Below are positions 9,601 to 17,605 of a DNA stretch of 64,000 nt, one piece after another; position 1 is the first letter of the stretch, and each line of letters starts with the position of its first letter. Source of the DNA: JAHFDS01 sp964593795 (GTDB taxonomy: Bacteria; Myxococcota_A; Polyangia; JAHFDS01); NCBI GenBank assembly GCA_964593795.1, contig CAZQJC010000039.1:1-64000 (forward strand), in the 5' to 3' direction. Position numbers and translations under genes: made by a program. The notes under the pieces were generated by a model. The model made no database searches, had not been told where the DNA came from, and saw only the letters and a program-made list of their open reading frames with translations.

Positions 9601-9811
9601 CACGGCCCTCGTCGCTTCGCTGGGCTTTCTGCCGATGGCGCTCTCGACCGAGCCCGGCAGCGAGATCCAGCGCCCGCTCGCCACCGTTGTCATCGGCGGC
9701 CTCCTGTCGGCCACGGTGCTGACACTGCTCGTCCTGCCCGCGGTCTACGAGCCGGTACGCCGCTTGCGGCGGGCCCGGCCGTCACCGACGACCGGGGAGG
9801 TGTCACGATGA
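6677..9811 (+). CDS. czcA: CzcA-like HME-RND heavy-metal efflux pump
   Basis: 1044 aa, typical for the family. A first transmembrane helix, porter domain, and the TM4 proton-relay signature DFGLLVDGAVIIVEN (near residue 400) are clear. The porter segment QPIQMRTNELVAGI is the CzcA form, not the Met-containing Cus form found in the other two pumps here, which points to Zn2+/Co2+/Cd2+/Ni2+ rather than Cu+. It works in the inner membrane as a trimer, taking ions from periplasm or cytoplasm with proton antiport. The ATG overlaps the czcB stop, and a P-type ATPase gene follows after 22 nt. Confidence 0.93.
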   Translation: MMALLSAIVGWSLRNRAIVLVVTGLFVALGIRAAMTLPVDAFPDITSVQVQIITAAPALSPVEVEKYVTVPVERAVAGLPRSIEVRSVSKYGLSVVTVVFQDDTSIYFARQLVTERMREAADSVPSQYGTPEMGPISSGLGEIYQFTVENDQLSLMQLEELLDWHIAPQLRTVPGVVEVNSFGGEDRQYQVVLDPKRLEAAGFSVADVIRALERSNANAGGGYIEHAREQLVIGTEGLVKDVGDLRQVVIGATPQGVPVTIATVGDVRFGPRLRRGAATRDGKGEVVVGVAMMLLGENSRSVTAAVKERMEALRPSLPPGTRIEAFYDRSALVERTVRTVATNLLEGALLVIGVLFLLLGELRGGLVVATVIPLSLLFAVTAMQTLGVSGNLMSLGAIDFGLLVDGAVIIVENVVRRLGERQHAAGRELTAGERLGIVEEATLEVRAASVFGEAIIAIVYLPVLTLIGVEGKLFRPMATTVLLALLGAFILSLTLVPVLANLFVRPARHHRDTFIVRLAARVYQPLLERVLRRRPVVGLVAASALAGAAFLFARIGTEFVPDLDEGDLVVEGRRLPGVSMTESVAIELRAGRALRSIPEVKHVIGRIGAPEIATDPMGIEQSDIYVGLHDRSRWRPGLDKAALVRELSERLETTVPELAGGISQPIQMRTNELVAGIRSDVAALIYGEDLETLRRLGDQVAAELRRVPGATDVRAEQVAGLRYLRIRPDRGKLARYGLTIEDVNQITETIAVGHSVGSVLEGDRRFGIVVRTEHGFDGDLGTLRALPLRSVSGQVVPLGDVAELRIEAGPAQVSRSQQSRRLSVELNVRERDLGSVVADARAAVAARVRLPVGYRIEWGGQFQHYAEARARLSLVVPLALALIGFLLWLAFRSVGSAAVVFLSVPLAVVGGVAALAIRGIPFSISAGVGFIALFGVSVLNALVLVAFARQLEAAGAGRSEAIRRAAELRLRPVLTTALVASLGFLPMALSTEPGSEIQRPLATVVIGGLLSATVLTLLVLPAVYEPVRRLRRARPSPTTGEVSR

Positions 9812-9833
9812 GCTGTTCGGGGGGAGGTGGCCC

Positions 9834-11846
9834 GTGCCGTTCGCTTCAGAGGCGAGTCAGCGCGAGGCGGCGTCCGGGTCACTCAGCCCGGGGCCCAGGA
9901 GGAGAGACGTGACCACCTGCAAGGACGTGTGCGCCGAGGGTCTGCCGACCCGCCGGCCGACGCTCTGGGCGAGCCGGCCGGTTCGCGCCTCGATGCTCGC
10001 CTGGGCGTTCGTGGGGCTCGCGTTCGTCGCGGGCCTGAGGGGCTACGCCGCGCTGCGGGTCCCGCTCTTCGCCGCCGCGATCGCGTGCGGAAGCCTCATC
10101 TTCGTCCGAGAAGCGCTGGAGGAGCTGGTTCGCGACCACGAGGTTGGCATCGAGCTCCTAATGACCGCCGCGATCGCCGCGGCTGCCCTGCTAGGGGAAT
10201 GGACCGAGGCCGCGCTCGTGGCAGCCCTTTACTCCATCAGCGAGGCGCTGGCGGGTTACACGATCCAGCGCACGCGCTTCGCGATCCGCGGTCTCATGGA
10301 CCTCGTTCCGCCCAGGGCACGCGTCCTACGAAACGGCAACGAGGTTGAGGTCGCCGTCCAGGACGTTCTCGTGGGCGACAGGATCCAGGTGCGTCCCGGC
10401 GAGTCGATTCCTGTCGACGGTGTCATTCGTGAGGGGTATTCGGCCATCAACGAGAGCGCCGTGACCGGAGAGGCCATGCCCGTCGACCGGACGGTTGGAG
10501 ACGCGGTCTTCGCCGGTACCCTGAACGGAAACGGCGCGCTCGTCGTCGAGAGTACCAAGAGCTTCGAGAACAACACGGTGAGCCAGATCATTCACCTCGT
10601 CGAGCGGGCGCAGGCGCAGAAGGGCCGGTCGCAGATGTGGGTCGAACGCTTCGGCCGCATCTACAGCCCCACGGTCTTGGCCGGCTCGGTGGCCCTGGCG
10701 GTGGTCCCTTGGCTCGCCGGCTTCGACAAGGCAGCCGGGCTCATGCGGGCTGTCTCCTTTCTCGTCGCGGCAGCCCCCTGCGCCCTCGCCGTGGCAACTC
10801 CGGTGACCCTAGTGGCCGCGATCGGCGCGGCGGCCCGGCGCGGCGTGCTGATCAAGGGGGGCAACGCCCTCGAGCTGCTCGGCAAGGTCCGAGTGGTGGC
10901 CCTGGACAAGACCGGAACGATCACGCAGGGGAGACCCGAGGTGACGGCTTTCCACCTCGTCGGTACGACCGAGTCCGAAATCCTGCGGCTGGCTGCGGCA
11001 GTCGAGCACTTCTCCGAGCATCCGCTCGCCAAGGCCATCGTGCGCGCGGCAGAGGATCGCGGGATCGACGTGCCGCACGCCAGCGACTTCCGCGCGCTCA
11101 CGTCCTCTGGCGTGACAGGTTCCGTCGAGGCACACGTCGTTGTCGTCGCCAAGCCCTCGGCAACGTCCGGGCTGGGGATCGAGGTGGATCCAGAAACAGA
11201 GGCGCGATGCCGCGCAGCACAAGCCTGGGGTGAAACGCCGGTCGTCGTCGCAAGGGATGGAATCGTGATAGGTGTGATCGGCCTGTCGGACACCATCCGA
11301 CCTGAAGCGGCCGCTCTCGTGGGAGCTCTCAGGAGATCCGGCGTTCGGCACGTCGTGCTACTGACGGGAGACAATCCGGGGGCGGCCAAGCTCATGGCGG
11401 GCAAGGCAGGGATTGAGGAGTATCACTCGAGCCTCATGCCCGACGACAAGGTCGCCAAGATAAGCGAGCTGCGCGTACGGTACGGTGAGGTGGCGATGGT
11501 GGGGGATGGCATCAACGATGCACCAGCGCTCGCGACCGCGACCGTCGGCATCGCAATGGGAGTGGCAGGTTCGGATGCCGCGCTCGCCGCCGCGGATGTG
11601 GCGCTCTTGGCCGACGACCTGTCCCAGCTCGAGTACGCGTTCAGGCTGGGACGTCGCACCAGGCGCATCATTGCCCAGAACATCGCTGTCTCGATGCTCA
11701 TCGTCGTCGGCCTCGTCGCGGGCGTGTTTGCGATGGATCTGTCTCTGTTCGCCGCGGTCCTCGGCCACGAAGGCAGCGAGGTGCTCATCATTCTCAATGG
11801 GCTGCGGGCGGCCCTTTGGTCGGCACAGGCCGGCACAGGACGATGA
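9834..11846 (+). CDS. P1B-type metal-exporting ATPase with APC membrane motif
   Basis: 670 aa from GTG. Motifs: TGEA actuator loop, DKTGT phosphorylation site (about residue 358), SEHPLAKAIV nucleotide-domain HP motif, MVGDGINDAP hinge. The membrane metal-site motif is APCALAVATP rather than CPC or SPC, and the last helix carries HEGSEVLIILNGLR, the HEG-type signature of P1B-4 (CoaT/CzcP-like) transporters. No N-terminal HMA domain is present; a CKDVC pair occurs near residue 30. Likely exports Co2+/Zn2+/Cd2+ from the cytoplasm to feed CzcCBA. Its start lies 22 nt after czcA, so it is probably the last gene of that operon. Confidence 0.85.
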   Translation: MPFASEASQREAASGSLSPGPRRRDVTTCKDVCAEGLPTRRPTLWASRPVRASMLAWAFVGLAFVAGLRGYAALRVPLFAAAIACGSLIFVREALEELVRDHEVGIELLMTAAIAAAALLGEWTEAALVAALYSISEALAGYTIQRTRFAIRGLMDLVPPRARVLRNGNEVEVAVQDVLVGDRIQVRPGESIPVDGVIREGYSAINESAVTGEAMPVDRTVGDAVFAGTLNGNGALVVESTKSFENNTVSQIIHLVERAQAQKGRSQMWVERFGRIYSPTVLAGSVALAVVPWLAGFDKAAGLMRAVSFLVAAAPCALAVATPVTLVAAIGAAARRGVLIKGGNALELLGKVRVVALDKTGTITQGRPEVTAFHLVGTTESEILRLAAAVEHFSEHPLAKAIVRAAEDRGIDVPHASDFRALTSSGVTGSVEAHVVVVAKPSATSGLGIEVDPETEARCRAAQAWGETPVVVARDGIVIGVIGLSDTIRPEAAALVGALRRSGVRHVVLLTGDNPGAAKLMAGKAGIEEYHSSLMPDDKVAKISELRVRYGEVAMVGDGINDAPALATATVGIAMGVAGSDAALAAADVALLADDLSQLEYAFRLGRRTRRIIAQNIAVSMLIVVGLVAGVFAMDLSLFAAVLGHEGSEVLIILNGLRAALWSAQAGTGR

Positions 11847-12032
11847 CGACTGCGCGCAGCTGCGCCCTGCTCCGTCTCGATCGCCAGGGCGAGCCCGAGG
11901 TTCGCGTACCAGGCCGAGTAGCGCCGTGGGGACGGCTGGGATGACGCCCACTGAGGGGAGCCCGAATCCCGCGTGGGCCACACTCGCGAACCTTCTGTGC
12001 ATGCTTACAGCTGGGGGATGGCACCTCCAGCT

Positions 12033-12069
12033 GTGACACGTCGGGCGCGGTGTCACGGTGCTGACACCG
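12033..12069. repeat. Nested inverted repeats with TGACAC boxes
   Basis: GTGACAC (12033-12039) pairs with GTGTCAC (12050-12056), and CGGTGTCA (12048-12055) also pairs with TGACACCG (12062-12069). The three arms can form two alternative hairpins or present three operator half-sites. The surrounding 11847-12463 interval has no supportable gene; a 90-codon plus-strand frame at 12058-12330 starts inside this repeat and is doubtful. Confidence 0.5.
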
Positions 12070-12463
12070 TCTCGGCTGACCGCCGGCCGCTGGGAGCTCT
12101 ATCCGTATCGCGGGCGGAAGCCGACCGCGTTCGATGAGGAAGGCGTCGCCTGGCTCGTCCGCAGCGAGCATCACGTCACCCTCCCCAGCATCCCCTGGCT
12201 CCGCGCTCTGGAGCGGTGGTTCGTGACGGGTGAGGTCCGCAGCACGATGCCGGAGCTCAGCGCCGAGGTGGCCGGGGATGCACGCTCCGGGTCGCTTTTC
12301 GTGCGTACGGACGGCCAGGGCGCGGGCTGACCGAGGCCAACCGCGCCGCTCCGCTGGTGAGGTCAAGCCTCGTGCGCTCGTCCTGGATGACGGATGCACT
12401 TCGGGTGCGGAGGCAGGCGGTACACACCTCCGGGCATGGTCTCGCGCTCATGGTCGATCGTGC

Positions 12464-12787
12464 TCATGGTCGATAACCCTGAGCGTCGAGAAAGGTCTGG
12501 CAGGCAACCGGGGAGGTCGCGGGGGTGGCCAGCGCGCTGATTGCCTTTTCAGGTTCAGTCTGTTGGCAGCACTGGGTCCTACCCATCGTGTGACGCTTGA
12601 ACCAGCAACGATAGTAGGCGGTCTTGCCGCACCCCTGAACGCTGTAGGCCCAGGAGCGAAGCTCCGTGACAGCGATTTCCGTGGCAGGGCAGTCGATCTG
12701 GTGTGCGGCCGCCGTCCTCGCGACCTCCAGGAAGTGGTTGGTTGCACAACCGGCGAGGCCGAGCAGGAGAGCTGGCAAGCTGATCAT
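12464..12787 (-). CDS. Small lipoprotein with conserved Cys pattern
   Basis: 107 aa; ATG at 12787 chosen because it directly gives the signal MISLPALLLGLAGC with a lipobox. The mature part contains DCPATEIAVTEL and VQGCGKTAYYRC, a pattern I associate with small myxobacterial lipoproteins of unknown function (family memory, unverified). Several additional Cys residues follow (GRTQCCQQ). It is divergent from the methyltransferase gene at 13070; the 282-nt gap between them shows no clear promoter. Confidence 0.7.
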   Translation of the reverse strand: MISLPALLLGLAGCATNHFLEVARTAAAHQIDCPATEIAVTELRSWAYSVQGCGKTAYYRCWFKRHTMGRTQCCQQTEPEKAISALATPATSPVACQTFLDAQGYRP

Positions 12788-13069
12788 TGCCGGCACGGGG
12801 ATGGGCGCGCGAGATTGACCGCCGTTCTGATACGCAGGGCGCTCGTGCCGACCGCGGACCTTCGCCATCTCCGTGAACGCATCGTCCCACCCGCGCGCCA
12901 CGGCGGGGCGCGCCCGCGCTCAGTGTAGAACGCGGGCAGCACCTGCGTCTCGGACGGGCGCTCGGTCGATGCGGCGCCATGTCCGCTCGAGGAAGGCAAG
13001 CACCTCCTGCGAAGCGTCGCGGGTGTAATGTCCCGGCCCGGGCTCCGTCTTCCAGGCAAGGAGAACGGG

Positions 13070-13720
13070 ATGAACACACCTCGCTACGTCCACGCGCTGC
13101 GATTCCCCTCGCTCACGCGCTTCTACGACCCCGTCCTGCGCGCGACCCTGCGCGAGGAAGAGCTCAAGCGCAGGCTGGTGCACCAGGTCGCGCTCGCCCC
13201 GGGGATGCGCGTGCTCGACCTCGGCTGCGGGACCGGGACCCTCACCACCATGCTGGCACTCGCCGAGCCCGGCGCCGAGATCGTGGGGCTCGACGGAGAC
13301 CCGGCCACGCTGGCGCGGGCACGCCAGAAGCTCGAGGCAGCAGGTGCGCGAGCGGATCTGCGCGAGGGCCTCGCGACCGAGCCTCCGTTTTCGCCGGCCT
13401 CGTTCGACCGGGTGGTCTCGAGCCTGGTGCTGCACCACCTGACCCTCGCGGACAAGCGTCGTGCGCTCGGCAAGGCACGCGGGCTGCTCCGGCCAGGGGG
13501 CGAGATCCACATCCTCGACTGGGGAAAAGCGCAGGATCCGCTGATGCGCCTCCTGTTCCTGGGGGTGCAGGCGCTCGACGGCTTCGCGACCACACGGGAC
13601 AACGTGGCGGGTCGCCTGCCCGAGCTCCTCGGCGAAGCCGGTTTCGAGGACGTCTGCGAGGTCCACCGTGCCCGCACCGTGTTCGGGACGCTGTCGTTCT
13701 ATCGCGGCCGGGCGCGCTGA
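13070..13720 (+). CDS. Class I SAM-dependent methyltransferase (UbiE-like)
   Basis: 216 aa; ATG at 13070 has AAGGAG 6-7 nt upstream. Motif I is VLDLGCGTGTLT (about residues 49-60), with the acidic residue after strand 2 in IVGLDGDP, motif II/III around FDRVVSSLVLHHL and LLRPGGEIHILDWG. It should bind S-adenosylmethionine; the methyl acceptor is unknown. No ArsM-type Cys pattern is present. The sigma factor gene starts 43 nt after its stop, so methyltransferase, sigma factor and copper ATPase are probably co-transcribed. Two other such enzymes lie at 52452 and 53152. Confidence 0.85.
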   Translation: MNTPRYVHALRFPSLTRFYDPVLRATLREEELKRRLVHQVALAPGMRVLDLGCGTGTLTTMLALAEPGAEIVGLDGDPATLARARQKLEAAGARADLREGLATEPPFSPASFDRVVSSLVLHHLTLADKRRALGKARGLLRPGGEIHILDWGKAQDPLMRLLFLGVQALDGFATTRDNVAGRLPELLGEAGFEDVCEVHRARTVFGTLSFYRGRAR

Positions 13721-13763
13721 CTCCGCGGCTGGCTGGGCGCGACGACGACGCCCATACTGGTGC

Positions 13764-14360
13764 ATGCAGATGAGCACCGAATCGCTGCCCTCCCATGTCG
13801 TCCGCGTGCTGGTGGACAACCACCAGCGCTTCCGCGACTTCCTGCGCACGCGCGTCGGCAACCCGACCGAGGCGGAGGAGGTCCTGCAGGCCGCGATGCT
13901 CAAGGGCATCGAGAAGGCGGCCGACGTCCGCGATTCCGAGAGCGCCGTGGCGTGGTTCTACCAGCTCCTGCGCAATGCGCTCGCGGACCACTTCCGGCGC
14001 CGCGGCGCCGAGCAGCGCGCGCTCGCACGCCATGCGCCCGAGCTCGAGGCCACACAGGCACCCGACTCGGAGCTCGAGGCGGTCGTGTGCGCCTGCCTCG
14101 GCAACCTGCTCGAGACGCTCAAGCCGGAGTACGCCACGATGCTGCGGCGCATCGACCTCGGAGGCGCTGGCCTCGGTGAGGTCGCGCAGGAACTGGACAT
14201 CACGACCAACAACGCCACGGTCCGGCTGCACCGCGCCCGGCGGGCGCTCCGCGAGCGGTTCGAGCAGAGCTGTGGCACCTGCACGACCCATGGGTGCCTG
14301 GATTGCACCTGCGATCCCGCTGTAAGGACCCGAGGCCCCACGCGTCAGCATGGACGATGA
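13764..14360 (+). CDS. ECF-type sigma factor with Cys-rich C-terminal tail
   Basis: 198 aa from ATG 13764 (second ATG at 13770). Region 2 spans about residues 15-75 (RTRVGNPTEAEEVLQAAM; AWFYQLLRNALADHFRRR) and region 4 about 108-165 (GEVAQELDITTNNATVRLHR). The last 35 residues carry SCGTCTTHGCLDCTC, six closely spaced Cys. This layout resembles CorE-type (ECF44) sigma factors, whose Cys-rich tail senses copper or cadmium/zinc directly without a separate anti-sigma factor. The stop overlaps the copper ATPase start (ATGA), so sensing and export appear coupled. The metal and the target promoter are inference. Confidence 0.85.
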   Translation: MQMSTESLPSHVVRVLVDNHQRFRDFLRTRVGNPTEAEEVLQAAMLKGIEKAADVRDSESAVAWFYQLLRNALADHFRRRGAEQRALARHAPELEATQAPDSELEAVVCACLGNLLETLKPEYATMLRRIDLGGAGLGEVAQELDITTNNATVRLHRARRALRERFEQSCGTCTTHGCLDCTCDPAVRTRGPTRQHGR

Positions 14361-16729
14361 GACACCACGACCACAGCCACTCAGCGACCCCATCCGGCCC
14401 ACACGGGACGGTCCCAGCATCGTCCGAGCACGGCGAGAGCACCGTCGACCCGGTGTGTGGTATGCGCGTCGAGCGCGCCGCCGCGGCCGCTGTCGTCGAG
14501 CACGAGGGCACTCGCCATCACTTCTGCAGCGTGCACTGTGCGAATCGCTTCCGCGCGGAGCCTGCGCGCTACCTGACCGGGCCGGCGCCGGAAGCGGCAC
14601 CCACACCGAAGGGCAAGACCGATTGGGTCTGCCCGATGCACGCGGAGATCGTGCGCGACGGGCCCGGCGCCTGCCCGATCTGCGGCATGGCGCTCGAGCC
14701 GCGCACGGTCGCGCTGGCAGACGAGGAGAACCCCGAGCTGCGTGACATGCGCCAGCGCTTCTGGGTGAGCGCCGCGCTGTCCCTGCCACTCTTCTTGCTC
14801 GGGATGGCGGAGATGGTTCCGGGCCTGGCATCGCTGCCGCACCGTCTCGGGGGCGCGCGGCCCTGGATCGAGCTCGCGCTCGCCTCGCCGGTCGTGCTGT
14901 GGGGCGGTTGGCCCTTCTTCGTGCGGGGCGCGGCCTCGATCCGGCGGTTGCGGCCCAACATGTTCACGCTGATCGCCCTCGGCACCGGCGCGGCGTATGG
15001 CTTCTGCCTGGTGGCGGCGCTGTTCCCGACGCTCCTGCCTCCCTCATTTGGCGGACACGACGGCAGGCCGGCGCTCTACTTCGAGCCAGCTGCGGTGATC
15101 ACGACGCTGGTCTTGCTCGGCCAGGTGCTCGAGCTGCGCGCCCGTAGCGCGACCGGCGCCACCATCCGCGCGCTGCTCGGCCTCCAGCCCGAGACGGCGC
15201 GGCGGATCGAGCCGGACGGGGAGCGTGATGTCTCCCTCGCGGAGGTGCGGCCCGGCGATCGCCTGCGGGTCCGACCGGGTGAACGGGTGCCGGTGGACGG
15301 CGAGCTCCTCGAGGGGCAGACGGCGATCGACGAGTCGATGCTCACGGGCGAGCCGATCCCGGTCGAGAAGGCGGCCGGCGCCCGCGTCACGGGGGGCTCC
15401 GTCAATGGCACGGGCGGGTTCGTCATGCGCGCGGACCGCGTCGGGCAGGACACGCTGCTCGCGCAGATCGTCCGCATGGTGAGCGAGGCACAGCGCAGCC
15501 GCGCGCCCGTGCAGCGCCTGGCCGACACCGTGTCCGCCTACTTCGTCCCGGCCGTGATCGCGGCCGCGGTCGCGACGTTCGTGGTGTGGGCCGCCGCCGG
15601 CCCCGAGCCGACGCTCGCGCACGCGCTCGTCAATGCGGTGGCCGTGCTCATCATCGCCTGCCCGTGCGCCCTGGGCCTTGCCACGCCCATGTCGATCATG
15701 GTGGCCACCGGTCGCGGCGCACAGGCCGGCGTGCTCATCAAGAACGCCGAGGCGCTCGAGGTGATGGCCCGGGTCGACACCCTGGTCGTGGACAAGACCG
15801 GCACCTTGACGGCGGGCAAGCCCCGCCTGTCAGCCGTCGAGACCCAGGCGGGCTTCGACCAGGATGCCCTCCTGCGCCTGGCCGCGGCAGTCGAGCGGGG
15901 CAGCGAGCACCCGCTGGCCTCGGCGATCGTGGCCGGGGCCGAGGCGCGCTCGCTCGCGATCGAGGACGCGCAGGGCTTCCGCTCGCACACCGGGCTCGGC
16001 GTGACCGGTCGCGTCGACGGTCGGGAAGTGGCGCTCGGCAGCCGACAGCACCTCGAGCAGCTCGGCGTCGACCCGGCGCCGTTGCTCGAGCGCGCCGAGG
16101 CGCTGCGCGCCGAGGGTCACGTCGTGCTGCTCGCGGCCGTGGATGGTCGCGCCGCCGGATTGGTCGCGGTGTCCGACCCGATCAAGCCCTCGGCCCACGA
16201 GGCGATCCTGGCGCTGCAGGGCCAGGGTTTGCGGATCGTGATGCTGAGCGGCGACAGCCGGACCACTGCGGAGGCCGTGGCGAAGCAGCTCGGCATCGAC
16301 GAGGTGCTGGCCGAGGTGCTGCCCGATCAGAAGCGCGCCGCGATCGAGCAGCTGCGGACGCAGGGCAGGGTCGTCGCGATGGCGGGCGACGGCGTCAACG
16401 ACGCACCGGCGCTCGCGCAGGCCGACGTGGGCATCGCGATGGGCACGGGGACCGACGTCGCCATCGAGAGCGCCGGCGTGACCCTCGTCAAGGGTGACCT
16501 CGGCGGCATCGTGCGTGCGCGCGAGCTCAGCCGTCGCACGATGCGCAACATCCGCGAGAACCTCTTCTTCGCGTTCATCTACAACGTCCTCGGTGTTCCC
16601 ATCGCTGCAGGCGTGCTGTACCCGGTCCTCGGCCTCGTCCTGAGCCCGATGCTCGCCAGCGCGGCCATGAGCCTGAGCTCGGTCTCGGTGATCGGCAATG
16701 CGCTCCGGCTGCGGCGAATCCGGCTCTGA
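14357..16729 (+). CDS. copA: CopA-like Cu+-exporting P1B-1 ATPase with YHS and HMBD domains
   Basis: 790 aa; ATG 14357 overlaps the sigma factor stop. Order: His-rich start (MRHHDHSHS), YHS domain (about 30-73, DPVCGM ... HHFCSVHCANRF), heavy-metal-binding domain (about 90-113, CPMHAEIV ... CPICGMALEP), then the ATPase core. Motifs: TGEP, CPCALGLATP (about residue 434), DKTGT (about 478), SEHPLASAIV, GDGVNDAP (about 676), and a final helix with SMLASAAMSLSS-type sequence typical of Cu+ pumps. It exports Cu+ to the periplasm. YHS plus HMBD replaces the usual HMA domains. Confidence 0.95.
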   Translation: MRHHDHSHSATPSGPHGTVPASSEHGESTVDPVCGMRVERAAAAAVVEHEGTRHHFCSVHCANRFRAEPARYLTGPAPEAAPTPKGKTDWVCPMHAEIVRDGPGACPICGMALEPRTVALADEENPELRDMRQRFWVSAALSLPLFLLGMAEMVPGLASLPHRLGGARPWIELALASPVVLWGGWPFFVRGAASIRRLRPNMFTLIALGTGAAYGFCLVAALFPTLLPPSFGGHDGRPALYFEPAAVITTLVLLGQVLELRARSATGATIRALLGLQPETARRIEPDGERDVSLAEVRPGDRLRVRPGERVPVDGELLEGQTAIDESMLTGEPIPVEKAAGARVTGGSVNGTGGFVMRADRVGQDTLLAQIVRMVSEAQRSRAPVQRLADTVSAYFVPAVIAAAVATFVVWAAAGPEPTLAHALVNAVAVLIIACPCALGLATPMSIMVATGRGAQAGVLIKNAEALEVMARVDTLVVDKTGTLTAGKPRLSAVETQAGFDQDALLRLAAAVERGSEHPLASAIVAGAEARSLAIEDAQGFRSHTGLGVTGRVDGREVALGSRQHLEQLGVDPAPLLERAEALRAEGHVVLLAAVDGRAAGLVAVSDPIKPSAHEAILALQGQGLRIVMLSGDSRTTAEAVAKQLGIDEVLAEVLPDQKRAAIEQLRTQGRVVAMAGDGVNDAPALAQADVGIAMGTGTDVAIESAGVTLVKGDLGGIVRARELSRRTMRNIRENLFFAFIYNVLGVPIAAGVLYPVLGLVLSPMLASAAMSLSSVSVIGNALRLRRIRL

Positions 16730-16741
16730 TCGGGACTGCCC

Positions 16742-17254
16742 TCATCCGTGTCCCATCATGCCGCAGCGAAACGCCGAGGCATCGGCCTCGGTGGCGCGCG
16801 CGCCGGTGTGCATGTGGGCCATGAGTTCGCGCATGCGCGCAAGGTGCCTGGCCTCCTCGGCGCGAGCAGCGTCGACATCAGCGGCGGCTGTCATGGCCGC
16901 GTGGTGCTGCACCATCTCGTCGCGCGTGAGGCTCATGGTCCCCATCATGCTCGACATGTCGGGACGAGCGCCGGAGTCCTCGCGCCTGCAGTGCTGCATC
17001 ATGCCGCTCATGCCGCTCATCATCTGATCGGTGTGCCCCATCCCAGCCTGCTGGTGCTGGCCTTCGATGCTCCGGATCGTTGCCAGATCGCCGGCGTCGC
17101 CGATGGCCTGGTCATGCTGCGTGACGGTCTGGTCGAGCGCGCTCATGTGGCTGGACAGCTCGGACGCGTCCCCCATCATGTCCGAGTCGTGCATGCCACA
17201 GCCGACCGCAACTCCGAGGGTGAGGACGAGGCTGATTGTCGAGGTGGTGGTCAT
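16742..17254 (-). CDS. Met/His-rich lipoprotein, paralogue of 53862-54374
   Basis: 170 aa; ATG 17254 preferred over 17260 because GGAGG lies 6 nt upstream of it. Lipoprotein signal ends at VAVGC. The mature protein is a helical, Met/His-rich chain with DSDMMGD, GHTDQMMSGMSGMM, MSSMMGTMS and a terminal FRCGMMGHG. The Met clusters and Cys suggest Cu+ binding in the periplasm (inference). A protein of exactly the same length and layout is encoded at 53862-54374. It converges on copA with a 12-nt gap. Confidence 0.75.
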   Translation of the reverse strand: MTTTSTISLVLTLGVAVGCGMHDSDMMGDASELSSHMSALDQTVTQHDQAIGDAGDLATIRSIEGQHQQAGMGHTDQMMSGMSGMMQHCRREDSGARPDMSSMMGTMSLTRDEMVQHHAAMTAAADVDAARAEEARHLARMRELMAHMHTGARATEADASAFRCGMMGHG

Positions 17255-17425
17255 TGGCATCCTCCGGGCTGATTGTCTGTCTCCTCCTTGGTGCACCCGA
17301 CAGGCCAGCCGCGCTGCTGGGAAGAGGCGCAATCAGATCGCAGTCGGAGTCCCTCCTGAGGCGGCACCGCAGCGTCTGCGCGAGAATCGGCTGCAACGCT
17401 GGGCACGGCGGGGTTCGGAGGCCTC

Positions 17426-17455
17426 CGCGCTCGGGGGTGCCGCGCCCCGAGCGCG
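17426..17455. repeat. Perfect 11-bp inverted repeat
   Basis: CGCGCTCGGGG (17426-17436) and CCCCGAGCGCG (17445-17455) flank an 8-nt loop. It sits in the 350-nt divergent gap between the Met-rich lipoprotein and the Gly-rich FN3 lipoprotein. No T-run follows on either side, so it may be an operator or transcript hairpin rather than an intrinsic terminator. Confidence 0.55.
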
Positions 17456-17549
17456 GCTCACTCCGTGGGCGCGCGCTTGTCGGACGACACAGACCATCCG
17501 TGGACGATGTGCAGGGTCCGCAGCGTGAGAAGCGTCGCGGAAAGAGCCC

Positions 17550-17578
17550 TTGACCAGTGCGCTGGCGAGCGATTAAGT
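17550..17578 (+). promoter_or_regulatory. Candidate sigma-70-type promoter
   Basis: TTGACC (17550-17555), 17-nt spacer, TTAAGT (17573-17578). It would start transcription near 17585, about 21 nt before the GTG at 17606, leaving room for the AGGAG ribosome site at 17596-17600. Confidence 0.4.
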
Positions 17579-17605
17579 GCAGGCCTCTTTCACCTAGGAG
17601 CGCCC

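Noticed and set aside
12058..12330. A 90-codon plus-strand reading frame
   Set aside because: Starts inside an inverted repeat, has no ribosome site and no recognisable domain; coding character is weak.
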